Assembly (NCBI GenBank): GCA_947503965.1
Contig: CANNFU010000002.1
Span: 124,001-188,000, forward strand
Length of the DNA stretch: 64,000 nucleotides
DNA from: an uncultured Paracoccaceae bacterium
GTDB taxonomy: Bacteria; Pseudomonadota; Alphaproteobacteria; Rhodobacterales; Rhodobacteraceae
Reading direction: 5' to 3'
The first letter of the stretch is position 1. Every line of letters starts with the position of its first letter. Position numbers and translations under genes: made by a program. Shown piece by piece: positions 35,961 through 47,273 of this stretch. Under the pieces are notes generated by a model, which did no database searches, was not told the DNA's origin, and was given only the letters and a program-made list of their open reading frames with translations.

Positions 35961-36967
35961 CAGCGCATCTCCTTGCGGGCATTATAGACATTCCAGATCA
36001 GGATCGGCATCACCATCAGCATGATGATCATCGCCGCAGCGGACCCCATGCCACGGTCATCGGCCACGAACAGCTTGTCATACATGTAATTGGCCAAGAC
36101 CTGCGTCTGCCACTGACCGTTTGTCATGGCAAAGACGATGTCGAACACCTTGAGCGTGGCAATCGTGATCGTGGTCCAGACCACGACAATGGTCGACATG
36201 ATCTGGGGTATCTTGATCTTGAAAAAGATCTGGAACGGGTTCGCCCCATCGATGATCGCGGCCTCGACCGTTTCTTCGGGGATACCACGCAAGGCAGCCG
36301 ACAGGATCACCATGGCAAAGCCCGTCTGGATCCAGATCAGCACGATCATCAGGAAAAAGTTGTTCCAGAACGGGATTTGCAGCCATTGCTGTGGCTCTGC
36401 CCCACCAAAAAGCAGGTATAAATGGTTCAGGATACCGATCTGCGCGACGTCTTCAGGGCGGGCCTCATAGACCAGTTTGAAGATGACAGCAGCACCGACA
36501 AAGGAAATCGCCATCGGCATAAAGACGATGGATTTGGCGATATTGCCCCAGCTGAGACGGTCGGTCAGCTGGGCCGCCAGCAAACCGAACCCCGTCGCTG
36601 CCGCCGGAACCACGATCAGCCACAAAACATTGTTCCACATTGCCTCGTTGAACTTGGCCTCAGCAAACATCTTCGTGTAATTTTCGAACCCGACAAAGGC
36701 GTATTCATTGCCCGGCAGCCTTTCCAGAAAGCTCAACCGCAACGTGGCGAATACCGGATAGGCTAGGTAAAGACCCAACGCGACAAGGGCAGGAAACAGA
36801 AACACCCACGGTCGGATCATGTTGGCGCGGTTGATGTTTCGGCCAGCGTTTGGTCCTTTGGCCGGAAACAGAACCTTGTCCAGAAAAACATTTGCACCGT
36901 AAAAATATCCGACGCAGCCGCCGACACCGACAATAATCGTGACCAGTCCAAGCAATGCAGGATGCAT
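35960..36967 (-). CDS. aglF: Alpha-glucoside ABC permease AglF
   Basis: A 335-residue MalF-type permease. About seven or eight helices are visible, including an extra N-terminal one (Leu-Gly-Leu-Val-Thr-Ile-Ile-Val-Gly-Val). The EAA loop reads Glu-Ala-Ala-Ile-Ile-Asp-Gly-Ala-Asn-Pro. It is preceded by a hairpin between it and aglE and overlaps aglG. Confidence 0.9.
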   Translation of the reverse strand: MHPALLGLVTIIVGVGGCVGYFYGANVFLDKVLFPAKGPNAGRNINRANMIRPWVFLFPALVALGLYLAYPVFATLRLSFLERLPGNEYAFVGFENYTKMFAEAKFNEAMWNNVLWLIVVPAAATGFGLLAAQLTDRLSWGNIAKSIVFMPMAISFVGAAVIFKLVYEARPEDVAQIGILNHLYLLFGGAEPQQWLQIPFWNNFFLMIVLIWIQTGFAMVILSAALRGIPEETVEAAIIDGANPFQIFFKIKIPQIMSTIVVVWTTITIATLKVFDIVFAMTNGQWQTQVLANYMYDKLFVADDRGMGSAAAMIIMLMVMPILIWNVYNARKEMR

Positions 36968-37017
36968 GGTCTCCTCCCCGTGGCGATGAATAGATGCGGT
37001 TTGTTCCGCTTATCGGC

Positions 37018-37037
37018 ACGGACGATTCCCCGTCCGT
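37018..37037 (-). repeat. Stem-loop between aglE and aglF
   Basis: ACGGACG (37018-37024) pairs with CGTCCGT (37031-37037) over six bases. A hairpin between a binding-protein gene and the permease genes commonly makes the binding protein more abundant by partial termination or mRNA protection. Confidence 0.55.
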
Positions 37038-37075
37038 ACCCTTTTCAAATCAAACGCTTTAGCTTGTGAACGCGT

Positions 37076-38434
37076 CTACTTCAGTGCGTCCCAGCTATTC
37101 TGGATCGCAGTAGTCACATCTTCGGCTTCGGCACCGCCGACATAATCGACCATCCCGGTCCAGAATGTACCCGCACCCACGGCGCCAGGCATCAGGTCAG
37201 ATGCGTCAAAGCGGAAGGTTGTCGCGTTCAGCAGGATTTCGCCTTGCCCGCGCAGGATATCATCTTTGTAAGTGTCCAGATTTACACCGGTATGCGGCGT
37301 CAGGAACCCGGTCTGTGCCATCATCACTTCATGCGCGATAGGCAGTTTCAGGAATTCCATGAACTCCATCGTGGCATCTGACGCATCCGTGATCGCCATC
37401 AATGTGCCGCCGCCCAAAACTGGATTGCCAAGGTCCTTTTCCGCGAACGATGGGAAGTAGAAGAAATCCGCATCTTCACCTGCCACAACATCTTCGGGGA
37501 AGAATGCTGTCGCAAATGACGCCTGACGGTGCATGTAGCACTGTGGTGGCGATGAGAAGAGGCCGGTTGGGCTATCGCGGAAATCTGTGGACCCGACAGC
37601 GGCAGAGCCACCTGCAACCATGTCGTCATTCTTGGCGAACATGCCGAATGTCTCGACCGCCTCGATCACCTTGGGATCGTTGAACGGGATCTCGTTGGTC
37701 ACCCACTGGTCGTAGGTTTCAGGCGTCTGGGTGCGCAGCATGATGTCCTCGACCCAGTCTGTTGCAGGCCAACCTGTTGCGGGACCCGACCCCAGACCGA
37801 TGCACCACGGTGTCTCACCATCGGCGATAATCTGTTCGGACAACGCGATCAGATCTTCCATCGTCTCAGGCACTTCGTAACCCGCGTCTTCGAAATTTTC
37901 AGGGCTGTACCAGACCAGTGATTTGACGTTCACGTTGTAGAAAAAGCCATAGAACTGATCTTCGCCCGATGCGTCTGCATAGGTACCCAGATCAACCCAG
38001 GACTGACCAGCAGCGTAGTTATCAGCCACCCAGGATGCCGTGTCGGGGCCAAGTGGCGTCAGCAGGCCTTGTGAGGCCATCGTCGCGGCAAGACCCGGCT
38101 GCGGGAAAACAGCCACATTCGGGGCAGAGCCTGCTTCGGCATCAATCCTGATCTGCTGCTCGAACCCGTCAGACCCGGTATAGGTTACGGTGGCGCCGGT
38201 TGCGTCGGCAAAATATGCAATCGCCGACCGGAAAATATCGTCTTCGGGTGACAGCCACGGGCCAAACACAGTGACCGACTGACCGCTCAGATCCGGTGCG
38301 TTTGCAGCCCATTCGTTGTAGCTGTCCCAGCTAAAGTCGCCTTCGCCCGGCGTGAATGCCAGATGCCCGTCCGCCTGTACCGAACCTGCAGTCAAAGCAA
38401 CCGCTGCCACGCTGGCATACAGTTTCATTTTCAT
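37076..38434 (-). CDS. aglE: Alpha-glucoside ABC transporter substrate-binding protein
   Basis: A 452-residue family-1 binding protein. The signal peptide (Lys-Met-Lys-Leu-Tyr-Ala-Ser-Val-Ala-Ala) is cleaved near Val-Gln-Ala-Asp. The sequence then shows the Gly-Gly-Gly-Thr-Leu-Met-Ala-Ile and Trp-Pro-Ala-Thr-Asp-Trp patterns of AglE. It is first in the operon, followed by a hairpin, and has AglR-type operators upstream. Confidence 0.92.
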   Translation of the reverse strand: MKMKLYASVAAVALTAGSVQADGHLAFTPGEGDFSWDSYNEWAANAPDLSGQSVTVFGPWLSPEDDIFRSAIAYFADATGATVTYTGSDGFEQQIRIDAEAGSAPNVAVFPQPGLAATMASQGLLTPLGPDTASWVADNYAAGQSWVDLGTYADASGEDQFYGFFYNVNVKSLVWYSPENFEDAGYEVPETMEDLIALSEQIIADGETPWCIGLGSGPATGWPATDWVEDIMLRTQTPETYDQWVTNEIPFNDPKVIEAVETFGMFAKNDDMVAGGSAAVGSTDFRDSPTGLFSSPPQCYMHRQASFATAFFPEDVVAGEDADFFYFPSFAEKDLGNPVLGGGTLMAITDASDATMEFMEFLKLPIAHEVMMAQTGFLTPHTGVNLDTYKDDILRGQGEILLNATTFRFDASDLMPGAVGAGTFWTGMVDYVGGAEAEDVTTAIQNSWDALK

Positions 38435-38528
38435 TGATCATCCTCCCAATCGCACCAATCAGGTGCGTCACTTCACCCGCACGTAAGCCGTGCGCATCGT
38501 TCTATCCGGCGCAAAAAAGAATCATTTT

Positions 38529-38540
38529 CAAAGCGCTTTG
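38529..38540. promoter_or_regulatory. LacI-type operator upstream of aglE
   Basis: The perfect 12-bp palindrome CAAAGCGCTTTG is 95 bp from the aglE start. The same AAAGCGCTTT core appears at 38688-38697. Both lie between aglE and divergent aglR, fitting AglR sites. Confidence 0.75.
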
Positions 38541-38686
38541 GATATGCCTACCCTTGAGTAACTCCAAGTCGCTGTCAACATGCCATCGCAGGTGAAAAAG
38601 GCTTGGTTTTTTGAAATCCGCAGTTTACTGAAACGTTTACGGGCGGCAGGGAATACTTTTGCAAGCGCATTATTCCGAGCAAGAAT

Positions 38687-38698
38687 GAAAGCGCTTTG
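38687..38698. promoter_or_regulatory. LacI-type operator upstream of aglR
   Basis: GAAAGCGCTTTG has the 10-bp palindrome AAAGCGCTTT. It ends 16 bp before the aglR ATG, so it would allow autoregulation. The two sites are 158 bp apart, which allows DNA looping. Confidence 0.75.
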
Positions 38699-38714
38699 GA
38701 CGATTTGACGCAAA

Positions 38715-39746
38715 ATGAACCTCAAAGAACTCTCGCAAAATCTGGGGCTTAGCCAAACAACCGTCAGCCGCGCGCTAAACGGCTACCCCGAGGTGAGCCC
38801 GGCAACGCGCGCCCGTGTAGAAGAGGCCGCCAAGACATTCAACTACCGCCCCAGCACCCGCGCCAAGGGGCTGGCAACCGGCAAAGCGCTGGCCATTGGC
38901 CACGTTATCCCGGTCTCCAACAAGCACGAGATGGTGAACCCTATTTTCGGCGATTTCATCGCGGGTGCGGGCGAAACATATTCCCGGCACGGCTATGAAA
39001 TGATCCTGTCGATTGTGGCGGATGAGGACGAAAATCAGGTCTATCGCGGGTTGAAATCACGGCGGGCGGTGGATGGCGTCATCGTGCACGGCCCCCGCAT
39101 GAACGACCCGCGCATCCCGCTATTGCATGATCTTGGCCTGCCCTTTGCGGTACATGGGCGGGCATCCGGCTGTGCGTTGCCCTATGCCTGGCTTGACGTG
39201 AATAATCGGAGCGCATTCTTGCGGGCTACGGATTTTCTGTTCGATCTGGGTCATCGGCGGATCGCGCTGATCAACGGGATTGAAGGGATGGATTTCGCCC
39301 ACAGACGGCGCGAAGGCTATTCCGCGTCGCTGCTGGCACATGGTCTGCACGTTGACCCTGCCTTGATGCGCGCCGGCGAAATGACCGAGGTTTTCGGCTT
39401 TCAGTCTGCCATGGACATGCTTGGAGGCCCGGACGCGCCAACCGCGATCCTGTGTTCGTCACTGATCAGCGCGCTTGGCGTCCGCCGCGCCATTGATGAA
39501 CGCGGGCTTGTGATCGGCAAGGATGTGTCTGTCGTCACCCATGATGATGACCTGTCCTATTTGCAAAATGGTGGTGATGTGCCCATCTTTACGGCCACGC
39601 GGTCATCGGTGCGTGATGCGGGGCGCCGCCTAGCCACCATGCTGCTCGCCGCGATTGCCGCACCGCACGCCCCCCCGCAACACCACCTGCTCGAGGCAGA
39701 GCTGATGATCGGCCAGTCAACCGGCCCTGCGCCGAAAAGGGATTAA
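38715..39746 (+). CDS. aglR: LacI family repressor of the agl locus
   Basis: A 343-residue LacI regulator. The helix-turn-helix is at the N-terminus (Leu-Lys-Glu-Leu-Ser-Gln-Asn-Leu-Gly-Leu-Ser-Gln-Thr-Thr-Val-Ser-Arg), with a hinge helix near residue 45-55 (Tyr-Arg-Pro-Ser-Thr) and a periplasmic-binding-like ligand domain. It is divergent from aglE and followed by bgl and glk in one run. It probably represses aglEFGAK until a glucoside is present. Confidence 0.92.
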   Translation: MNLKELSQNLGLSQTTVSRALNGYPEVSPATRARVEEAAKTFNYRPSTRAKGLATGKALAIGHVIPVSNKHEMVNPIFGDFIAGAGETYSRHGYEMILSIVADEDENQVYRGLKSRRAVDGVIVHGPRMNDPRIPLLHDLGLPFAVHGRASGCALPYAWLDVNNRSAFLRATDFLFDLGHRRIALINGIEGMDFAHRRREGYSASLLAHGLHVDPALMRAGEMTEVFGFQSAMDMLGGPDAPTAILCSSLISALGVRRAIDERGLVIGKDVSVVTHDDDLSYLQNGGDVPIFTATRSSVRDAGRRLATMLLAAIAAPHAPPQHHLLEAELMIGQSTGPAPKRD

Positions 39747-39747
39747 C

Positions 39748-41070
39748 ATGAACTTCAAACGCACTGATTTCCCTGAAGGATTTCTTTTCGGGGCTGCCAC
39801 GGCTGCTTATCAGATTGAGGGGCATCAATTTGGCGGTGCCGGATCAACCCATTGGGATACATTTGCCGCGGGCCCGGGCAATGTGGTGCGTGCCGAAACG
39901 GGTGCGGTTGCCTGTGACCATTATCACCGGTTTGCCGAGGACCTTGATCTGCTGAAAGATGCCGGGATGGACGCCTACCGGTTTTCCACATCCTGGGCGC
40001 GGGTCATGCCGGACGGGCAGACGGTGAACCCGGAAGGGCTGGATTTCTACGACCGGCTCGTCGATGCGATGCTGGAACGCGGGCTGAAACCCTTCCAGAC
40101 ACTCTATCACTGGGAACTACCATCGGCCCTTGCCGATCAGGGCGGTTGGATGAACCGGGACACCTGTGAACGGTTCGGTGATTTTACAGATGTGATCACC
40201 GCCCGGATCGGTGATCGCGTGGCATCGGTCGCGACGATCAATGAACCCTGGTGCGTGGCTTATCTGTCGCATTTTCTGGGTCATCATGCGCCCGGCCTGC
40301 GCGATATCCGGGCCACGGCACGCGCGATGCATCACATCCTTCTGGCGCATGGGATCGGGATGTCGCGGCTACGCGCAAAAGGCATGGACACTTGCGGCAT
40401 TGTTCTGAATTTCGATCACACCGACCCCGTGGATGACACGCCTGCCGCCGCAAGGGCCGCCGCAACGACCGATGCGATCTATAACCGCTGGTTTATCGAG
40501 GCGATCAGCAAGGGCACCTACCCCGCCGAAGCGCTGGAAGGGTTCGCGCCACATATGCCCGCCAATTGGCAGGACGACATGGCGCTGATCAGCCAGCCGA
40601 TCGATTTTCTGGGCGTCAACTACTACACCCGCCACAAGGTCAGCGCCGATGACACCGCCGTCTGGCCGCATACGCAAAGCGAGGAAGGCCCCGGTGCAAA
40701 AACCCAGATGGGATGGGAAATATATCCCGATGGCCTGTGCGGGTTCCTGACCCGGATTTCGCGCGACTATGTGGGCGATATGCCGATCTATGTCACCGAA
40801 AATGGCATGGCTTGGGATGACAATGTTGAAAACGGCGCCGTTGATGACCGCGAACGGCGGCAATTCATTTCGGATCACGTCTTGGCAACCCGGCGCGCCA
40901 TTGATGATGGGGCCAATGTGCGCGGCTTCTTCTATTGGTCGTTGCTGGACAATTACGAATGGGCCTTTGGCTATGAAAAACGCTTTGGCCTGATCCATGT
41001 GGATTTCGACACCTTGAAGCGGACCCCGAAAGCGTCTTATCACGCGCTCAAATCCGGCATCGCGCGTTAG
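39748..41070 (+). CDS. Beta-glucosidase (GH1)
   Basis: A 440-residue GH1 enzyme. Conserved: Phe-Leu-Phe-Gly-Ala-Ala-Thr-Ala-Ala-Tyr-Gln-Ile-Glu-Gly at the start, acid/base Glu in Thr-Ile-Asn-Glu-Pro-Trp, nucleophile Glu in Val-Thr-Glu-Asn-Gly, and Trp-Ser-Leu-Leu-Asp-Asn-Tyr-Glu-Trp. There is no signal peptide. It begins one base after the aglR stop. It extends the agl locus to beta-glucosides, which fits a glucose-oligomer diet. Confidence 0.93.
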   Translation: MNFKRTDFPEGFLFGAATAAYQIEGHQFGGAGSTHWDTFAAGPGNVVRAETGAVACDHYHRFAEDLDLLKDAGMDAYRFSTSWARVMPDGQTVNPEGLDFYDRLVDAMLERGLKPFQTLYHWELPSALADQGGWMNRDTCERFGDFTDVITARIGDRVASVATINEPWCVAYLSHFLGHHAPGLRDIRATARAMHHILLAHGIGMSRLRAKGMDTCGIVLNFDHTDPVDDTPAAARAAATTDAIYNRWFIEAISKGTYPAEALEGFAPHMPANWQDDMALISQPIDFLGVNYYTRHKVSADDTAVWPHTQSEEGPGAKTQMGWEIYPDGLCGFLTRISRDYVGDMPIYVTENGMAWDDNVENGAVDDRERRQFISDHVLATRRAIDDGANVRGFFYWSLLDNYEWAFGYEKRFGLIHVDFDTLKRTPKASYHALKSGIAR

Positions 41071-41077
41071 GAATACC

Positions 41078-42049
41078 ATGGGCCATCCCGACAATATCTA
41101 TTCACTGGTTGCCGATATCGGTGGCACCAATACACGTGTTGCACTGGCTGATGGGCGCGCGATTGTTGCGGGTACCATTCGGCGGTACAGCAATACCGAT
41201 TTTCCGGGGCTGGAGTCTGTCTTGCGCCGCTACATCGCGGATGAAGGTGGCGTTGATCCGATTGCAGCGTGCGTTGCAGTTGCGGGTCCCGTGCGGGATG
41301 GACGCGCGACCATGACAAATCTGGACTGGACCATCGACAAGGAAACCTTGGCGCGGGCGACACGAGCTGAAACCGTTGCAATCCTGAATGATCTGCAAGC
41401 GCAGGGTCATGCGCTGGGTTACATTGATCCGGCCAATATTCGGACCGTTCTGCCCGGACCCGCAGGCCAACCCAATGCGGCACGGCTTGTGGTCGGCATT
41501 GGGACCGGGTTCAACTCGGCCCCTGTTTTTGACCTGGAACAGGGGCGTATGGTGACGCCGTCCGAAAGCGGGCACGCAAATCTGCCGATCCGAAACGAGA
41601 TGGAGCTGCGCCTGTGCCAGTTCGTGTCAACGGCGCACGGGTTTCCGGCGGTCGAAGACGTGCTGTCGGGCCGCGGGCTTGAACGGGCCTATGCTTTTCT
41701 GGGCAACGAGGCGGGCAATCCGCGCGAAGCTGCCGCAAAAGATATCATGGCCGCCTGCGCCGATGGCAGCGATCCGCGCGCGATAGAGGCCGCACGGCTC
41801 TTCACCCGCATCCTTGGCACGGTTTGCGGCAACCTGTCGCTGATCCAGTTGCCGTTCGGCGGTGTCTATCTGGTGGGCGGCGTCGCGCGCGCCTTTGCGC
41901 CACATCTAAACACGTTCGGCTTTGGCGAGGCTTTCCGCGACAAAGGGCGTTTTGCCGGATTCATGAGCAATTTTGCAGTGCACGTTATCGAAGATGACTA
42001 TGCCGCGCTGACCGGCTCCGCCGCGCATCTGGTGGCCCTCAGCAAATAG
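41078..42049 (+). CDS. glk: Glucokinase
   Basis: A 323-residue bacterial glucokinase of the Glk type: Leu-Val-Ala-Asp-Ile-Gly-Gly-Thr-Asn-Thr-Arg-Val (phosphate loop), Asn-Asp-Leu-Gln-Ala, Gly-Ile-Gly-Thr-Gly-Phe and Gly-Gly-Val-Ala-Arg-Ala-Phe. It phosphorylates the glucose freed by AglA and the beta-glucosidase, feeding zwf at about 56 kb. GGAA lies before the ATG, and it follows bgl by 7 bp. Confidence 0.93.
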   Translation: MGHPDNIYSLVADIGGTNTRVALADGRAIVAGTIRRYSNTDFPGLESVLRRYIADEGGVDPIAACVAVAGPVRDGRATMTNLDWTIDKETLARATRAETVAILNDLQAQGHALGYIDPANIRTVLPGPAGQPNAARLVVGIGTGFNSAPVFDLEQGRMVTPSESGHANLPIRNEMELRLCQFVSTAHGFPAVEDVLSGRGLERAYAFLGNEAGNPREAAAKDIMAACADGSDPRAIEAARLFTRILGTVCGNLSLIQLPFGGVYLVGGVARAFAPHLNTFGFGEAFRDKGRFAGFMSNFAVHVIEDDYAALTGSAAHLVALSK

Positions 42050-42079
42050 GGGTGGCTGCTGCGTGGCGTCGCGGCTGGT

Positions 42080-44398
42080 TCAGTGAAGCTGACCATGCAC
42101 CGTTTGGGTCAGCGCGTTCAGCGAAAACGGTTTGGGCAAAAAGACCGAGTTCGGGATTTGGGTCTGATCATCGCCAAACGCATCCTCTGCATAGCCGGAC
42201 ACGAACACAACCCGGGTATCGGGCCGGTCTTTCAGGGCCTGCCGCACCCATGTCGGCCCATCCATGCCGGGCATGATCACATCGGTGACAAAGATATCCA
42301 CCTTTAGATCATCGTCGGTCAGAAGTTCCAGCGCGGCCTCGGCACAGTCGGCCTCAAGCACGGTATAGCCGCGCAAGCGCAAGGCCCGCGACGCAAAAGC
42401 CCGCACAGGCGCTTCATCCTCGACCAGCAACACGACACCGTCACCATTGACATTCATCACCTTGGACTCGACCGCAGCAACCGGCGCGGGTTCTGCAACC
42501 GCCATCCGATGGCTTGGGAACAAAAGCGAAAACTGGGTCCCCTTGCCAATCTCGCTTTCGGCAAAGATGAAGCCCCCCGTTTGCTTGACGATGCCATAAG
42601 CCGTCGAAAGCCCCAGACCGGTACCTTCGCCCTGGCGTTTGGTGGTCCAGAAAGGTTCAAATATCTTCTGCAGCTTTTCAGGCGCGATACCATGGCCCTC
42701 GTCTATGACCTTGACGACAACATAATCCCCCGGGGGAACCTCCGCCCGGTCCTTGATCATCTGCGTCTCGAGGGTCAGGTTTTCCGTGACAACCTTGATA
42801 TCGCCCGCCCCGCTCATTGCATCGCGGGCATTGACGACAAGGTTCATCAGCACCTGTTCAAGCTGACGTTTATCCGCCTTGATCTGGGCCAGCGCCGGAT
42901 CATGATACAGCGACAACGTCACCTTTTCGCCCACCAATCGGTTCAGCAGATGGGTCAGATCCGACAGTGTATCGCGCAGATCGATAATCTCGGGCTGCAG
43001 GTTCTGTTTGCGCGAAAAGGCCAGCAACTGCCCAACAAGGCTGGCGGCCCGATTGGCATTCTGATGGATCTGGATCAAATCACCATAGTTCTGATCACCA
43101 TCATCATGGCGTAGCAGCAAAAGATCACAATGCCCGGAAATAGCTGTCAGTAGATTGTTGAAATCATGTGCAACACCCCCGGCAAGCTGGCCGATGGCCT
43201 GCATCTTCTGGCTTTGCACGAACTGCGCCTCAAGCGTCTTCAACTCTGTCACATCATTCAGCACCGCAATTAAATGCCGGTCCGTCGCTCCGCCAGCGAT
43301 GTTCAGGGTGACCTGCACAAATGTCTCTTGGTTGTCACCACGTCCGCGCAAAAACTGTGATGCCTGACCGCCGCGCCCCTCAGAGGCTTCGCGCAGCCAG
43401 TCGTTGATCGGACGGCCTAGACCGTCCAGCATTTCCGCCATCCGGCGTCCTTGTGTCGTCTCAAGATGCAGCAATTGCCGTGCTTCGCGGTTCGATGCCA
43501 GAACAAGCCCGTCCGCCGAGATCTTGAGCAATGGAACAGGCAAATCCTCGATCGCGTCCCAGCCCGCCTCGATCAGGCGCGGGGCGTCAGCACCACTTGC
43601 GCCCGACAGGATGAACAGATCACGCACACCGCCCTGCCCTTCGATCTGGGCCACCATCACGGGTTTGCGCCCTTCTGTCGTACCAATCACATGCGACTGG
43701 CCAGAGCGGAGCGGCAGGTCATCAAAAACCTCGGTCAGCTTCTTCGGTCGCCGTCCCAAAAGCATCCGTGCAGCATCGTTCAGCCGTATGATCATGCCAT
43801 TGGCATCAACTTGCATCGCAGGCAAAGACATCGTTTCCGGGCCGTTCCCCCCGCCGCCCGTCAATTCACCCAGATCGTCCAGCCGCCAAAGCAACCGATC
43901 CTGCCCGACCGAAGAAACGCTTAACCGGAAATGCCCCTGCCGGGTCACGATATCCTCTTTGCTGGCGCCACCTTGCGCCACCCGCGCAGACAGGCGTCGC
44001 AACACCGCATCCGGATTGGCCAGCATTTCACCCAGGACAGATCCCAGCGGCTTCACCTCGCATCGCCCGAACCGCACCGTTGCCGCCTGATTTGCAAACA
44101 CGATCTGACCGCCATCATCCGTCAGAAAGACATTGTCCGGATCATGCAGCATCAATTGCCGCACCGTGGCATCCAGCCGCGCGCCGTCCTTGTCCGCAAA
44201 CCATCGGTGCAGGGTCAATCCGACGGCCAACAGCAGCAATGTGGCGCCGCAGATCAGTAGACCCAGACGCAAGAGTGCAAGATCAATAACAAAAGACAGG
44301 ATGAAACAAACAGCTGACACAGCCAAGACCGCCCTGATTGGCGGCTGTCCGGCCCCGCCTGGCTTTTCAACAAGAGCAAGCGTTTGGTCTTTTAACAA
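42080..44398 (-). CDS. cckA: Hybrid histidine kinase CckA
   Basis: A 772-residue membrane kinase. Two helices lie at about 23-63. PAS-like regions follow (about 78-180 and 275-385), then HisKA with His411 ([11 protein letters not shown]), an ATPase domain (Asn-Ala-Arg-Asp-Ala-Met, 523-528; Asp-Glu-Gly-His-Gly, 566-570; Gly-Thr-Gly-Leu-Gly-Leu, 592-597) and a receiver with Asp706 (Val-Thr-Asp-Val-Ile-Met-Pro). This order matches CckA, which feeds phosphate through ChpT to CtrA and in roseobacters controls motility and gene-transfer agents. It converges with glk. Confidence 0.92.
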   Translation of the reverse strand: MLKDQTLALVEKPGGAGQPPIRAVLAVSAVCFILSFVIDLALLRLGLLICGATLLLLAVGLTLHRWFADKDGARLDATVRQLMLHDPDNVFLTDDGGQIVFANQAATVRFGRCEVKPLGSVLGEMLANPDAVLRRLSARVAQGGASKEDIVTRQGHFRLSVSSVGQDRLLWRLDDLGELTGGGGNGPETMSLPAMQVDANGMIIRLNDAARMLLGRRPKKLTEVFDDLPLRSGQSHVIGTTEGRKPVMVAQIEGQGGVRDLFILSGASGADAPRLIEAGWDAIEDLPVPLLKISADGLVLASNREARQLLHLETTQGRRMAEMLDGLGRPINDWLREASEGRGGQASQFLRGRGDNQETFVQVTLNIAGGATDRHLIAVLNDVTELKTLEAQFVQSQKMQAIGQLAGGVAHDFNNLLTAISGHCDLLLLRHDDGDQNYGDLIQIHQNANRAASLVGQLLAFSRKQNLQPEIIDLRDTLSDLTHLLNRLVGEKVTLSLYHDPALAQIKADKRQLEQVLMNLVVNARDAMSGAGDIKVVTENLTLETQMIKDRAEVPPGDYVVVKVIDEGHGIAPEKLQKIFEPFWTTKRQGEGTGLGLSTAYGIVKQTGGFIFAESEIGKGTQFSLLFPSHRMAVAEPAPVAAVESKVMNVNGDGVVLLVEDEAPVRAFASRALRLRGYTVLEADCAEAALELLTDDDLKVDIFVTDVIMPGMDGPTWVRQALKDRPDTRVVFVSGYAEDAFGDDQTQIPNSVFLPKPFSLNALTQTVHGQLH

Positions 44399-44498
44399 AT
44401 TGAAACCTCGTTACGCGATCAAACCGCGTGTAGAAGCGAAGGATTAACCAATGCTTAAGCATGATCAAACATATGCCGCGCATCAATCCTAGGTTGTT

Positions 44499-45659
44499 CT
44501 ATTTATGCACCATCACGCAAAGAAAGAAACCGTCTCCTGCGGGGCCGGGCAAAAGCTGATGCGTGGCCGTGACCTGCCATCCGGGGTTTTCATCCAGAAA
44601 CCCTGCGATTATGGCCTGATTTTCGCCTTTCAGCACAGAACATGTCGCGTAAACCAGCATGCCGGTATCCGCCACCAAACCGGCGGCGCGATCGAGAACC
44701 TGCGCCTGTATCTTTTGCAATGCGTCCAGCCGCGCCGGTGTCAATTGCCATTTCGCGTCAGGCGTGCGCCGCCAGGTGCCGCTGCCGCTGCAGGGCGCGT
44801 CGCAGAATACAACATCAAAGGGGGCATGCTGATCCAGTGCCGCGGTCGCCAGCGGCGTGATCTGTACTTGCGCCCGGTCAGCACGCGCCGGCAGATCCGC
44901 CATGCGTTTGGGCGCGATATCATGTGCAAAAATCGCAGCATCATAAAGGTCGGCAAAGGCCAATGCCTTGCCACCGCCACCGGCACAATAATCCAGCACC
45001 CGGGCACCCGGCGTCACAGGAACCGCCTGGACAGCAAATTGCGATGACGCATCTTGCAATTCGATCAGACCGTCCGCGTATGCGGCTGACGCTTTGATCC
45101 GCCTGGCATTCTGTATCACCCGCAAGCAGCCGCTGATAGTCTCATGCGGTTGGGCGACGATATCTTCTGCGGCCAGCGACCTGATGATATCAGCAGGCGT
45201 TGCGCGCTTTTGATTGACCCGCAAGAAGACATCCGCACGCGTTTGCAGGGCCAAGGCCGCATCTTTCGCATCCGCGCCCAGACTGTCTGTCCATAAGGGC
45301 CAAAGCCATTCGGGCAGATCGTGCGTTGCAGCCTGTGACAGTTGCAAAGGCTGTGCCAAATCGGCGCGCTCATCATCACCCAGCGGTGCAGGTGCGTGTC
45401 CCTCTCCGGTGAAATGGGTATCAATCCCGACACCATCACGCGCCAACAGCCGCATCATCAATGCACGGCCTGTCCCGTCGCCCAGCGACCGGCGCGCACG
45501 CAATACATCGAACACATAATCACGCACCGCTGCCCGATCCTTGGACCCGGCAAAGCGGCTGGCCCGCGCCCAGGCGGTCAGGGCCTGCTCGGCGGCGGCC
45601 CCATCCCTGATCCTGTCAATGATCTCAATCGCTGCCGCGACACGTGCGCCGGGCGTCAT
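44499..45659 (-). CDS. RsmB/NOP family RNA methyltransferase
   Basis: A 386-residue SAM-dependent RNA m5C methyltransferase. An N-terminal NusB-like helical part (about 1-130) precedes the catalytic domain, with Asp-Tyr-Cys-Ala-Gly-Gly-Gly-Gly-Lys (SAM loop), Cys-Asp-Ala-Pro-Cys-Ser-Gly-Ser-Gly (catalytic Cys) and Tyr-Ala-Thr-Cys-Ser-Val-Leu. Target is probably 16S C967, but other rRNA or tRNA sites cannot be excluded. It starts 3 bp after the guaB stop. Confidence 0.88.
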   Translation of the reverse strand: MTPGARVAAAIEIIDRIRDGAAAEQALTAWARASRFAGSKDRAAVRDYVFDVLRARRSLGDGTGRALMMRLLARDGVGIDTHFTGEGHAPAPLGDDERADLAQPLQLSQAATHDLPEWLWPLWTDSLGADAKDAALALQTRADVFLRVNQKRATPADIIRSLAAEDIVAQPHETISGCLRVIQNARRIKASAAYADGLIELQDASSQFAVQAVPVTPGARVLDYCAGGGGKALAFADLYDAAIFAHDIAPKRMADLPARADRAQVQITPLATAALDQHAPFDVVFCDAPCSGSGTWRRTPDAKWQLTPARLDALQKIQAQVLDRAAGLVADTGMLVYATCSVLKGENQAIIAGFLDENPGWQVTATHQLLPGPAGDGFFLCVMVHK

Positions 45660-45662
45660 GGC

Positions 45663-47225
<1,563 letters not shown>

Positions 47226-47273
47226 CTAAAGTGATCATGGGCCGCCTATGGCCGCGCCAACGCGAAAGACGCA